This document shows positions 45,501 through 53,243 of a stretch of DNA of 64,000 nucleotides, piece after piece. The translations under genes were made by a program, and so were the position numbers. The stretch is from positions 5,868,501 through 5,932,500 of the forward strand of contig NZ_LT838813.1 of the NCBI RefSeq assembly GCF_900176595.1, in the 5' to 3' direction. Origin of the DNA: Aquiflexum balticum DSM 16537 (GTDB taxonomy: Bacteria; Bacteroidota; Bacteroidia; Cytophagales; Cyclobacteriaceae). Under the pieces are notes generated by a model. The model was not told where the DNA came from. It did not search any database and saw only the letters and a program-made list of their open reading frames with translations. Each line of letters starts with the position of its first letter. The stretch's first letter is position 1.

Positions 45501-45651
45501 ATTTAAATATTTTAGTCTTCAACTTTTTCTTCTTTATAATCAACGATTAAAAAAAATTAAGAATTTTTTTAACTATCCATAATTATCTTATTGTAGGCAT
45601 ATTCATTTTTAATTAATTGTTGTTTTTATAAACATAATCCAATTTGCCCTT

Positions 45652-46821
45652 TCAATCTTTTGATACTATTATTCTGAATGCAACTCTACTCTTATCATTT
45701 GACCTTTTTGAATGGGTTACAGTAAAAGTTTTTTGCTGAAAATAGTTTTGTAAACTCCTTTCATTAATAGCACTGGAAGATAAAGAAAACAAACATTCAA
45801 ATTCATCAATTTCTTCAAGGGCTTTATTTATTTGCTTATTCATTAAAATGGGATAGTATGTATTGTGTAAAGGCTTTGTAGTAACATCCAAGAGAACAAA
45901 TAAACCATCTTTTGACAACAATGGTAAAAATTTTTGAGTAAAGTCATAATAAGAATTATCAAGCCTCCCATTCCCCTTTGCAATTATTTCACATATAAAC
46001 TTAAATGAAAGGATAAAATCATAATTATTCTCAGTTACGTCTTCATTTTGAAAGTGTGAAATAGAACCAATGACAGAACATAGGGTTTTTAAAAAAATTT
46101 TCTTTGATGATTTGGATTTTAACCTGTCAATAATTTGTATCAAAATATCCAAAGATTCAATGTTGCCATCAAATGCCCAAATTTTTACTTCTTTGACACT
46201 ATGAAAGTACTTTTCAATAATAGTCAATAAACCTATTATATCCCCACCAGTGCCACTACCTATTGATAAGATATTTAAACTTGTTTTATTTGAAAAATTT
46301 TGTTGAAATAACAGATTCTGAAAAATATTGTCGAAAATGCAGTATGATTCAGCGTAACTTCGAGGAAAATATGTACCCAAATATTTGAGAATTTCTTCTC
46401 CTGTCAAATCAAGGTTATAGTCGAACCGTTGAAAGTCTGGAGCATATATTGCATTCAAATTACTAAAGATAAAATCATCAAGAAAAACAGGGAGACGGGT
46501 TTTTATTTTTAAGAATTCAACTGATTTGAACTCTATTAAATCAATTGATTGAACTTCTGATTGTGATTCTGTTATAGAAATTACTTCACCTTCAAACCAA
46601 TAAATATAATTTCCATTTTCATATATATTTCTCCCAATAAATACTTGCAGTCTATTTCTTATTGAAAGGTCTTGACAACATGCAAAATATTCATTTGTAA
46701 GTTCAATACACTTTGCCCAGTCTGGTAAAATGTCGATTTTACAGTCGTAAACATCAAAAGTAACTGTGATATCTAATGAATTAAAAATATATTTTAAATG
46801 TCGTTCCAAATCATGTTTCAT
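45652..46821 (-). CDS. Class I SAM-dependent methyltransferase-like protein (island gene 3)
   Basis: About 389 aa from the ATG at 46821; the frame opens at a GTG at 46875 if that is the real start. The Rossmann-type methyltransferase core is at the C-terminal half: motif I ILSIGSGTGGDIIGLLTII (about 184-202), the acidic motif II in IWAFDGN (about 214-220) and YDFILSFKFICEI as motif IV-like (about 267-279). The N-terminal 170 residues do not match a family I know. The target (DNA, RNA, protein or small molecule) cannot be read from sequence. It is followed after 151 bp by the helicase gene and preceded by the kinase gene. Confidence 0.65.
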   Translation of the reverse strand: MKHDLERHLKYIFNSLDITVTFDVYDCKIDILPDWAKCIELTNEYFACCQDLSIRNRLQVFIGRNIYENGNYIYWFEGEVISITESQSEVQSIDLIEFKSVEFLKIKTRLPVFLDDFIFSNLNAIYAPDFQRFDYNLDLTGEEILKYLGTYFPRSYAESYCIFDNIFQNLLFQQNFSNKTSLNILSIGSGTGGDIIGLLTIIEKYFHSVKEVKIWAFDGNIESLDILIQIIDRLKSKSSKKIFLKTLCSVIGSISHFQNEDVTENNYDFILSFKFICEIIAKGNGRLDNSYYDFTQKFLPLLSKDGLFVLLDVTTKPLHNTYYPILMNKQINKALEEIDEFECLFSLSSSAINERSLQNYFQQKTFTVTHSKRSNDKSRVAFRIIVSKD

Positions 46822-46944
46822 TGTTCGAATGTTTTTCTTCAACCATAAATTTACCTGATAAGTATGGTGGGGCACTTAGAAGTGTCACCTTTCTACCGAA
46901 ATCCACTTTCAGAGCAATGAATTTTTATGTGTTATTGGAAATAA

Positions 46945-47982
46945 TTATTTTCTTTTCCCAATCACGTAATCTTGCAGGATTCTCTTAGAAATTTTATCCG
47001 CTTCCAATTTTGAAATCCCCTTTTTACAATCAATTGTAATACGTCTTAAGGAGTTTTTATTTTTACCATGAGATAACTCTATTTCCCAATTCCCATCATC
47101 TTTTTTGGTTTTTGAAAGTTGTATAAGTTTTCCACTTTGAGAAGAACGCCACCTATATCCATTTGAAAGTTTATTTTCTAGCCAATTATGATTTAACTCA
47201 ATTTTTTCAAGAGCATGTCGCATTTGTTCAGCAGAGCTAAATCTTTCTTTTGGTTCTACATGCATTGCTTTGTTAATTAACTTTTTTAATGAAACAGGAA
47301 TAAAATCTCTATACAGCTTGCGATCTGGGAATTTCCCTTCGAGAGCTTTAATTCTTAATTCACTGATTGTTAAAGGAGGTAAAAAACTATCACCATTAAC
47401 AAGACGATATAGTGTCATGCCGCATGAGTATATATCTGACAAATAAGTGTAATCTGTGAGGGAGTTAACTTCTGGTGCTAAATGCATCCAATACTGATAC
47501 TTTTTTAAGACAGAAACATCAACCATTTTAATATCCGGTAGTGCCAAACCAAAATCTGATAATTTCCCTTCCCCCGAATTGCCAATCATGATATTAGCTG
47601 GCTTAATGTCCCTATGAAGTATCTTTTTTGAATGCGCATGTTCCAAACCCCTCAATAAGTCAATCATTAATCTTTTCGTCCGAGATAGCGGCACATATGC
47701 TCCACTTGCTTCGTCTTCCAAACTGCCATTTGAGAGAAACTCCATTTTAACGTAAATCCTACCATCATCCAATTCGCCTGTTTCGTAAACTTCAACAATA
47801 TTTTCGTGTTCAGCAGCTTTGAGTGTTTGTGCTTCCTGATAAAAATTTTTTGGATTAATGACCTTTTCAGGTGGAATCAGTTTTAAAGCGAAAGTAGAGT
47901 TCAAGCCCGTGTCTTTTACTTTCCATACTTCTCCAAAGTAGCCTGATCCAAGTCGTTTTATAAATTCAAATGTGACAGCCAT
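46945..47982 (-). CDS. Ser/Thr protein kinase (island gene 2)
   Basis: A 345-aa Hanks-type kinase with all key residues: Gly-rich loop GSGYFGEVW (12-20), Lys34 in FALKL, Glu50, HRDIKPAN (123-130), DFG (143-145), APE (169-171) and Asp183 in SDIYSCG. No transmembrane segment or PASTA domain is present, so it is cytoplasmic. A basic C-terminal extension of about 75 residues (from NWLENKL near 265) is of unknown type. It begins 1 nt after the RNase H-like gene. Kinases are recurrent parts of phage defence loci such as PglW or Stk2; whether it acts so here is inference. Confidence 0.9.
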   Translation of the reverse strand: MAVTFEFIKRLGSGYFGEVWKVKDTGLNSTFALKLIPPEKVINPKNFYQEAQTLKAAEHENIVEVYETGELDDGRIYVKMEFLSNGSLEDEASGAYVPLSRTKRLMIDLLRGLEHAHSKKILHRDIKPANIMIGNSGEGKLSDFGLALPDIKMVDVSVLKKYQYWMHLAPEVNSLTDYTYLSDIYSCGMTLYRLVNGDSFLPPLTISELRIKALEGKFPDRKLYRDFIPVSLKKLINKAMHVEPKERFSSAEQMRHALEKIELNHNWLENKLSNGYRWRSSQSGKLIQLSKTKKDDGNWEIELSHGKNKNSLRRITIDCKKGISKLEADKISKRILQDYVIGKRK

Positions 47983-47983
47983 A

Positions 47984-48445
47984 TCAATTTAACATACTTA
48001 CCCCAATTTGAATAGCTTCTTGAATGTTGCCATTTGATTTTTCATACTCGGGAATGCTTGAAAAATCAGCTTTTGTTTCAATATATTTTCCCTTACCTTT
48101 TAGTCCAAGATCCTTGGCAATTGTTCCTTTTACCTTTCTTTTCGCATATTTAATCCCATTTTGAGAGGCTTGTAAAAAAATCATTCCTTCTTTTTCCATT
48201 CTTGCACCGTATGCTTTCCCCTTCATTGCCATTGGTTCAGCACCTTTAACGCCAATTCCACCAATCTTATGCTTTGCAATTAATCCACCTATTTCTTGAT
48301 AAAACCATTTTAGACAATCGGAATCGGAGTAGCCTTTTGGGAAGGCGATGGTCCCTGATTCTAATAATTTTGAAGAATCTTGTTTACCTGCAATAATGGC
48401 AAATGAAAATTCTTTTGAGCTACACCTAATTCCTAATATGTTCAT
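47984..48445 (-). CDS. Putative RNase H-fold protein (island gene 1)
   Basis: A 153-aa protein starting MNILGIRCSS at 48445, chosen over an in-frame ATG at 48472 because AAAGGAA lies just ahead of it. The pattern of an N-terminal beta hairpin (NILGIRCSSKEFSFAII), a later GIGVKGAEP strand-turn and a C-terminal EAIQIGVSML helix resembles RNase H/RuvC or DUF3010-like folds. The first catalytic Asp is replaced by Arg-Cys, so nuclease activity is doubtful. A basic middle (KYAKRKVKGTIAKDLGLKGKGK) could bind nucleic acid. It leads the five-gene island cluster and abuts the kinase. The fold call is tentative. Confidence 0.5.
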   Translation of the reverse strand: MNILGIRCSSKEFSFAIIAGKQDSSKLLESGTIAFPKGYSDSDCLKWFYQEIGGLIAKHKIGGIGVKGAEPMAMKGKAYGARMEKEGMIFLQASQNGIKYAKRKVKGTIAKDLGLKGKGKYIETKADFSSIPEYEKSNGNIQEAIQIGVSMLN

Positions 48446-48553
48446 GTTTCCTTTTTTATTAATTAATTCCAAAAGTTTGCTTCACCAAATCGATACCCTG
48501 CTTGTTCTATTTGGAAAACATTACCCAACATTTGAGGATATTTCCAATTCTCC

Positions 48554-48630
48554 ACAATATCCCAAAATATTCTTTACCATACCATCCCCTGTTCAGGGTA
48601 TTTTTACTGGAATTTGGTTGATTAAAGAAG
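48554..48630. repeat. Direct repeat, copy A (77 bp)
   Basis: Positions 48554-48630 and 50308-50384 match at 75 of 77 bases by direct comparison, and similarity fades gradually over a further 35-40 bp to the right. The two copies flank the antitoxin and ORF6N genes in the same orientation. The shared segment is not a gene; a broken reading such as GWYGKEYFGIL appears on the reverse strand. It may be a duplicated island boundary or a dispersed element. Confidence 0.75.
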
Positions 48631-48750
48631 GATTTGAGACTTTATTCCTTGGGAAGTTGAATTCGAGAACATGAGTTATCATAAAAATGTATTGGCTTAG
48701 GCACCAAAAAATCCCTTAGTAATTATCTCCAAATCGGATTTTTATTTAAT

Positions 48751-48792
48751 TTATTTTTCGACTTTAATATGAGTATCCAGTAAATAGCTCAT
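48751..48792 (-). pseudogene. Truncated VapC (PIN toxin) remnant
   Basis: Twelve bp after the antitoxin stop, an ATG at 48792 opens 13 codons reading MSYLLDTHIKVEK and stop. MxYLLDTH is the signature start of VapC PIN-domain toxins and contains the first catalytic Asp (Asp6). Everything after is missing, so the toxin is dead. The spacing to the antitoxin gene is exactly what an intact vapBC operon would show. Confidence 0.65.
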
Positions 48793-48803
48793 TACATAAA
48801 GTC

Positions 48804-49004
48804 TTAGAACTCATCTAAAGGAGCATCAAAATCTTCTGAAAGATGTATTTTCCCCTTTAAACTTCCAAAAACTGGCTTTTTGATCTTTGATTCAGATTTC
48901 TTCTTTTTGGTCTTTTCTACTAGATATTCAATAAAATTCTTGGCTTCTTCCTTGAGTTCTGGAGGAAGGGTTTCTATTTTTGTATATAGTGAAAGAGAAG
49001 TCAT
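48804..49004 (-). CDS. VapB-type antitoxin (DUF2281), orphaned
   Basis: A 66-aa protein matching the DUF2281/VapB antitoxin type: an N-terminal DNA-binding-like helix pair (TLPPELKEEAKNFIEYLVEK), a basic linker, and the C-terminal FGSLKGKIHLSEDFDAPLDEF which in relatives wraps the PIN toxin. Its partner vapC, directly downstream, survives only as a 13-codon stub. The protein may persist as a solitary regulator or be in decay. The 200 bp upstream (49005-49207) hold nothing recognisable. Confidence 0.75.
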   Translation of the reverse strand: MTSLSLYTKIETLPPELKEEAKNFIEYLVEKTKKKKSESKIKKPVFGSLKGKIHLSEDFDAPLDEF

Positions 49005-49207
49005 ATCAATAGATTTTTATGCAAAATAAGGATTTTTCAGCATTCTCTGTCTAACGATGATACAATCTGTTGCTCGCGCCAAAGGTTTGCTTCACTTTAC
49101 CGCTCCCATATTTGTTCCATTTTGAATTCATACCACAACCGTTTAGGATAAAGAGATTTTTAACTATTCATTTCTTGGTTTCAACACTTTCATTTCACAT
49201 TATTCAA

Positions 49208-50128
49208 TTAGTTCAACAATAAAGCTGTCATACTATCCATACGCGAAAAAGCAAACCATGGATCGACTTCGCTCACCACAGGTTTTTTGCCCAAGTCTTT
49301 TAAAGACGCACCTATTTGATATAAATCACTTTGGTCTATCAGCAAAAAGCGGTCATGGCATTGGGCAAAGGTTCTTACCTGTAATTCGGGATACTGTGCA
49401 TGGTGTTTGTCCAAGTCAAGTTGAAAGGTTTTGGAAATGCTTTTGGTGTAAATGGTGGCGGTCACATCTTTTTGGCGTTTGCTCAGCAGGGTGAGCACAC
49501 TTTCATCTATGTAATTGTCTATCAAAATAATTTCTTTCTTGGCTCTTTTTATCAAATCGGACACAAAAGCATAGGCATCAAAAACCTGCCCATCAAAGAA
49601 TATTCCTTTGTCTGGTTTGGGTTGCCCTGCTTCCAAAGCCTTGAATATCTGGTTAAACTTTTCATCACTTTGCAATTGCTTGAGTTCCAATTGATCGAGG
49701 CGTTGGAATACGGAGGCATTCTGAAGCAGGAATTTGCGCATGGTTACAAAAGCTCGCATAATCTCAACATGCACCTTTACGGCTCTTTCACTTTTTAAAA
49801 TTCCAGATAATCCTGCTACACCTTGTTCTGTAAAAACATATGGTAAATATTTCCTATGTTGCCCCCGCTTTTGCTTTAAGATCGCATTTTGCGATCTTAA
49901 AGCTCTGTGATTAGGCACAGCATTTTGCGATAAGACTTCCTCCCATTCTTGCTCACTCAACTGAAACATAAAATCAAGTGGAAACCGATCATTATTCCTC
50001 TTCACCTGTTCATTCAGCCTGCCAGTGGATACTTGATAAAGTTCTGCAAGATCATTGTCAAGCATTACCTGCTTGTTCCTGATGGTAAATATCTTATTTT
50101 CAATATGTTCTTGATTAATCAATTCCAT
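49208..50128 (-). CDS. ORF6N domain protein with PLD-like C-terminal domain
   Basis: A 306-aa protein with an N-terminal ORF6N (KilA-N-related, phage antirepressor-type) DNA-binding domain over residues about 8-130, containing VMLDNDLAELYQVSTGRLNEQVKRN and, further on, YVFTEQGVAGLSGILKS. The C-terminal part (about 180-306) resembles a phospholipase D/HKD-like fold: IILIDNYIDESVLTLL and HDRFLLIDQSDLYQIGASLKDLG. This two-domain form is common as mobile cargo in Bacteroidota. It lies between the two direct repeats, so it was probably acquired. Target unknown. Confidence 0.8.
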   Translation of the reverse strand: MELINQEHIENKIFTIRNKQVMLDNDLAELYQVSTGRLNEQVKRNNDRFPLDFMFQLSEQEWEEVLSQNAVPNHRALRSQNAILKQKRGQHRKYLPYVFTEQGVAGLSGILKSERAVKVHVEIMRAFVTMRKFLLQNASVFQRLDQLELKQLQSDEKFNQIFKALEAGQPKPDKGIFFDGQVFDAYAFVSDLIKRAKKEIILIDNYIDESVLTLLSKRQKDVTATIYTKSISKTFQLDLDKHHAQYPELQVRTFAQCHDRFLLIDQSDLYQIGASLKDLGKKPVVSEVDPWFAFSRMDSMTALLLN

Positions 50129-50307
50129 AGTACAGGTTTAATTCTAGCCTATATATCCCAGTCAAAAGTTGTGACAATTCAGCAAGGACTTGATTCTACT
50201 AAGCCAAACGATTATTTTCTTTGAATTTCAAGCAAGCTAGCTTGGAAATCAAAATTCTAATTTAATAGTTGTGCATGAGAAAATAATCTCCTACTTAATT
50301 GTCCTCT

Positions 50308-50384
50308 ACAATATCCCAAAATATTCTTTCCCATACCATCCCTTGTTCAGGGTATTTTTACTGGAATTTGGTTGATTAAAGAAG
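50308..50384. repeat. Direct repeat, copy B (77 bp)
   Basis: Second copy of the repeat at 48554-48630, in the same orientation, 1.75 kb away. Together they bracket the vapB remnant and ORF6N genes. The remaining sequence of this 402-bp gap (50129-50307 and 50385-50460) shows no gene. Confidence 0.75.
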
Positions 50385-50460
50385 AAAATGAGAAGTTATA
50401 CCATAGGGAATTGAATTCAAATAGATAGGCTAAAAAGAATTTTTGGATTTTGACACTAAA

Positions 50461-50495
50461 AATAATCCCTTTGGAGCTGATCTAAAGGGATTATT
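50461..50495 (-). terminator. Terminator of kbl
   Basis: AATAATCCCTTT/AAAGGGATTATT stem with an 11-nt loop; T-rich on the reverse strand just beyond it. It separates the core kbl gene from the island. Confidence 0.8.
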
Positions 50496-50530
50496 ATTTA
50501 TACCCTAATCAAAACTTTCCAACCTTAAAT

Positions 50531-51727
50531 TCACTTCACCACCCCCAATTCCTTCCCAACTTCCACAAAAGCCTTAATCGCTTGATCGAGGTGATGTCTG
50601 TCATGTCCGGCAGAAATCTGTACCCGGATCCTGGCCTGACCTTTGGGTACCACAGGGAAATAGAAACCGATGACATAAATTCCTTTTTCCAGTAATTTCT
50701 CTGCCATTTTTTGGGAAAGAACCGCATCATACAGCATAATAGGTACAATGGCATGTTCACCCGGCTTAATATCAAATCCCGCTTCAGTCATCTTTGCCCG
50801 GAAGTATTTGGTGTTTTCTTCCAATTTATCCCTCAGTTCGGTAGTCTCAGACAGCAGGTCAAAAACAGCAATCGAAGCACCTGTAATCGATGGTGCCAAA
50901 GTATTGGAAAACAGATATGGTCTTGACCTTTGTCTCAACAGTTCAACAATTTCTTTTCTGCCGGAAGTGAATCCGCCTGAAGCTCCACCCAAAGCTTTCC
51001 CCAAGGTTCCGGTGATAATATCCACCTTGCCCATCACATCCCTGTATTCATGAACACCCCTACCTGTCTTGCCCATAAATCCTGTGGAATGACATTCATC
51101 AGACATCACCAAGGCATCGTATTTTTCTGCCAAGACCACAATTTTATCCAATTGGGCAATGGTACCATCCATAGAAAAAACACCATCTGTCACAATGATC
51201 TTTTGTTGGGCACCTTTGGCCACTGCTTCTTTCAATTGGGTTTCCAGGTCTTCCATGTCATTGTGCTGATAGCGGAACCTCATGGCCTTGCACAATCTGA
51301 CCCCATCGATGATGGAGGCATGGTTCAGCGCATCTGAAATGATGGCATCCTCAGGTCCAAAAAGCGGTTCAAAAACTCCCCCATTGGCATCAAAAGCTGC
51401 CGCGTATAAAATAGTATCCTCCGTCCCAAGAAATTTGGAAATTTTGGCTTCCAATTCCTTATGGATATCCTGGGTACCACATATAAATCTCACAGATGAC
51501 AAACCAAAGCCATGCGTATCAATGGCATTTTTGGCGGCTTCGATGACTTTGGCATGTGAAGAAAGTCCCAAATAATTGTTGGCACAGAAGTTCAAAACTT
51601 TTTGTCCGCCTGAAATGGTAATCTCTGCAGATTGGGGAGAAGTGATGACACGCTCCTTTTTGAAAAGTCCAGCTTCAACAATTTCTTTTAACTCTTTTTC
51701 TAATTTGGGTTTTAAGGTTGTGTACAT
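50531..51727 (-). CDS. kbl: Glycine C-acetyltransferase (2-amino-3-ketobutyrate CoA ligase)
   Basis: A 398-aa PLP-dependent alpha-oxoamine synthase cleaving 2-amino-3-ketobutyrate with CoA to glycine and acetyl-CoA. The PLP-binding Lys is in [14 protein letters not shown] near residue 244, and the substrate/PLP motif [11 protein letters not shown] near 210. Length is standard. It is divergent from the threonine dehydrogenase gene 150 bp away, so the two steps of threonine catabolism sit together. Confidence 0.95.
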   Translation of the reverse strand: MYTTLKPKLEKELKEIVEAGLFKKERVITSPQSAEITISGGQKVLNFCANNYLGLSSHAKVIEAAKNAIDTHGFGLSSVRFICGTQDIHKELEAKISKFLGTEDTILYAAAFDANGGVFEPLFGPEDAIISDALNHASIIDGVRLCKAMRFRYQHNDMEDLETQLKEAVAKGAQQKIIVTDGVFSMDGTIAQLDKIVVLAEKYDALVMSDECHSTGFMGKTGRGVHEYRDVMGKVDIITGTLGKALGGASGGFTSGRKEIVELLRQRSRPYLFSNTLAPSITGASIAVFDLLSETTELRDKLEENTKYFRAKMTEAGFDIKPGEHAIVPIMLYDAVLSQKMAEKLLEKGIYVIGFYFPVVPKGQARIRVQISAGHDRHHLDQAIKAFVEVGKELGVVK

Positions 51728-51798
51728 TTTTTATGGATATTGATGGTAAAAGAAAAAACACTCATGGAAATAAAGTGAAATTCATTCATTGAAATCAC

Positions 51799-51806
51799 TA
51801 TTTTTG
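51799..51806 (+). promoter_or_regulatory. Candidate -7 box (TATTTTTG) of tdh
   Basis: Matches the Bacteroidota TAnnTTTG consensus and lies in the divergent kbl/tdh spacer about 70 bp before the tdh start. A clear -33 TTTG at the expected spacing is not visible. Confidence 0.3.
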
Positions 51807-51876
51807 CGCCATTCAGTCCCAAATATAATCAAAAACATCTAGGGTCCTGTGAGACCTGTCGATAGTAATTTTAAAT

Positions 51877-52824
51877 ATGGAGAGAGTTCTAATTATTGGT
51901 GCAGCCGGACAGTTAGGTTCGGAACTGACGCAGGCTTTAGCAAATATTTACGGAGGAGAAAATACCATTGCCACCGATATCAATCCCAAATCCCTTGAAA
52001 AGCTGGATTTTTGCAAAACAACTGTTTTGGACGTGATGGATAAGAATGCTGTAAGGAAACTTGTAAAAGATGAAAATATCAAACAGATATATCACTTGGC
52101 TGCTGTCTTATCCGCTACCGGAGAAAAGAACCCACTTTTTGCATGGCACCTCAACATGGATAGCTTGCTTTTTATCCTTGAACTTGCCAAAGAAGAAAAA
52201 CTGGACAAAATTTATTGGCCCTCTTCCATCGCTGTTTTTGGCCCCAATACCCCAAAAGTAAATACCCCTCAATATTGTGTCAAGGAACCCAATACCGTCT
52301 ATGGAATCTCCAAACAGGCAGGTGAAAGATGGTGTGAATACTATTTTCAAAAATTCGGAGTGGATGTGAGGAGTTTAAGATACCCCGGTCTGATTGGATA
52401 CAAATCCCTTCCAGGTGGTGGGACAACAGATTATGCAGTGGATATTTACCACAAAGCGATTGCCGGGGAACATTTTGTTTCTTTTCTTAGCGAGGATTCC
52501 TATCTGCCGATGATGTATATGCCTGATGCCATCAAAGCAACTTTGGACCTGATGCATGCACCCAAGGAAAAAGTGCTGATCAGGTCCAGCTATAACCTTT
52601 CTGCTATGAGTTTTTCCCCAAAAGAAATCTTCGAAAGCATCAAAGTCCATTATCCCGATTTCACTATTAGTTACCAACCTGATTTCAGACAAGCCATTGC
52701 AGATTCCTGGCCCGACAGCATTGATGATTCCAAAGCAAGGGAACATTGGGGCTGGAAACATGACTTTGACCTTGAAAAAATGACCAAGGATATTTTGAAG
52801 CATTTGCCCTCTTATTCGTTTTAA
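51877..52824 (+). CDS. tdh: L-threonine 3-dehydrogenase, short-chain (epimerase-like) type
   Basis: A 315-aa NAD-dependent enzyme of the extended SDR/epimerase type oxidising L-threonine to 2-amino-3-ketobutyrate. NAD-binding GAAGQLGSEL is at residues 8-17, the YGISK catalytic pair near 142 (Tyr and Lys), and the active-site region SSIAVFGP near 115 with the catalytic Ser. It lacks the zinc motifs of E. coli-type Tdh. Divergent kbl encodes the next step. The last codons lie inside a long terminator hairpin. Confidence 0.9.
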   Translation: MERVLIIGAAGQLGSELTQALANIYGGENTIATDINPKSLEKLDFCKTTVLDVMDKNAVRKLVKDENIKQIYHLAAVLSATGEKNPLFAWHLNMDSLLFILELAKEEKLDKIYWPSSIAVFGPNTPKVNTPQYCVKEPNTVYGISKQAGERWCEYYFQKFGVDVRSLRYPGLIGYKSLPGGGTTDYAVDIYHKAIAGEHFVSFLSEDSYLPMMYMPDAIKATLDLMHAPKEKVLIRSSYNLSAMSFSPKEIFESIKVHYPDFTISYQPDFRQAIADSWPDSIDDSKAREHWGWKHDFDLEKMTKDILKHLPSYSF

Positions 52825-52879
52825 ACAGCTAGAGACACTCTTTAAGAGTGCCCTAGCTGTTTAAAACGAATAATTTTTT
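52812..52879 (+). terminator. Very long terminator hairpin overlapping the tdh stop
   Basis: Perfect 21-bp arms (52812-52832 and 52853-52873) enclose a second small hairpin CACTCTT/AAGAGTG (52836-52850); six T residues follow. The left arm contains the last four tdh codons and the stop. The stem is far longer than an ordinary terminator. Beyond it to 53243 the spacer holds a GACCGAAGATGG heptamer trace, a TCCCG/CGGGA hairpin near 53023-53040 and nothing coding. Confidence 0.85.
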
Positions 52880-53243
52880 GGATAAGTGAATTCTTTAGTA
52901 TACGTTATTGGTAGGCATGAGGGATCTTCAGAGGTGCAATTAGACGGTTGAATTACTGATGAAATTCAGAGCCTTCTTGCCAATATTCTCCATTTCCGGA
53001 ACCTCGAGAGATGCACCGAATCCCGGTAACTATCGGGACAGGACAGGCTTTCCTGCGTCATGCCGGGTGCTCAGATTATGTCATTGGTAGTTTCACCTGT
53101 TTTATAATAAATTGAGACCGAAGATGGGAAGTTGAATTAATCCTTTTGTTCCCTTTTGTCCCTTTTGTGGTTCCCAAAACCTACCTTGTCCCTCCTCATT
53201 TGCTTCATTACCCTAAATTTTCTAATTTGGATGGCTTAGATTC

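Noticed and set aside
42340..48445. BREX or Pgl system
   Set aside because: No PglZ, BrxL, PglX or BrxC-type ATPase motif is visible; only the kinase and a generic methyltransferase fold are shared in kind.
48348..48674. Forward 108-codon open frame
   Set aside because: It overlaps the RNase H-like gene antisense and the direct repeat; no family features.
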